A DNA stretch of 64,000 bases from Sarocladium kiliense (taxonomy: Eukaryota; Ascomycota; Sordariomycetes; Hypocreales; Sarocladiaceae), in contig JAUZTG010000019.1 of the NCBI GenBank assembly GCA_030734395.1, positions 186,001 through 250,000 on the forward strand. Reading direction: 5' to 3'. The translations under genes were made by a program, and so were the position numbers. How positions within the stretch are numbered: position 1 is the stretch's first letter; every line of letters starts with the position of its first letter. Under the pieces are notes generated by a model, which did not search any database, was not told the DNA's origin, and saw nothing but the letters and a program-made list of their open reading frames with translations. This document shows, in pieces, positions 63,989-64,000 of this stretch.

Positions 63989-64000
63989 CTTTTGTCAGCG

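Overview
The window looks like nuclear DNA of a filamentous ascomycete (Pezizomycotina). Most genes are interrupted by short introns (about 50-190 nt) with GT(A/G)NGT-type donors, CTAAC/CTAAT-like branch points and AG acceptors. The families are typical of that group: Zn2Cys6 regulators, NCS1 and MFS transporters, a fungal DHHC acyltransferase, an RfeG-like protein and ASH1. Two very AT-rich blocks with almost no reading frames look like transposon remains eroded by repeat-induced point mutation (RIP). I did not try to name a species. All gene models are hand-spliced from sequence and protein-family expectation.

Layout. 0.5-5.5 kb: an amidohydrolase, an arrestin-fold protein and a bZIP regulator. 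5.7-13.2 kb: an Acr3 arsenite exporter, AT-rich block 1, a monocarboxylate-type MFS transporter, AT-rich block 2 (holding a 468-bp inverted-repeat-bounded segment) and a Cys-X5-Arg rhodanese-type protein resembling fungal arsenate reductases. With the bZIP this resembles a dispersed ARR1/ARR2/ARR3-like arsenic resistance locus. 14.0-19.6 kb: a Zn2Cys6-type regulator divergent from a Gfo/Idh/MocA dehydrogenase, then a metallophosphoesterase. 19.6-25.8 kb is gene-poor, with one 54-residue zinc-ribbon protein. 25.8-28.4 kb: an ASH1-type SET-domain histone methyltransferase. 30.4-31.1 kb: a small secreted cysteine-containing protein.

32.6-39.1 kb is a compact accessory locus: a Zn2Cys6 regulator, a DCG1-like Asp/Glu/hydantoin racemase, an NCS1 nucleobase-type permease and a 2-oxoglutarate/Fe(II) oxygenase of the isopenicillin N synthase-like family. 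The set suggests uptake and oxidation or ring-processing of a pyrimidine, hydantoin or similar nitrogen source. It is followed by a secreted GH5 mannanase, a conserved hypothetical protein, and a pair made of an LLM flavin monooxygenase and an UNC93-like transporter (44.0-48.0 kb).

49.8-64.0 kb is mostly housekeeping: a Ser/Pro-rich protein with a Cys/His repeat, an RfeG-like Gln/Pro/Tyr-rich protein, DNA polymerase eta (Rad30), a basic hypothetical protein with a 14-nt first exon, a membrane-tailed sulfotransferase-fold protein, and the 3' part of a palmitoyltransferase (Pfa5-like) running off the right edge. Downstream of the RfeG-like gene lies about 1.6 kb of non-coding DNA with a strongly strand-biased excess of the tetramer TCCA, the most unexplained signal I found. 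I saw no rRNA, tRNA or CRISPR array.
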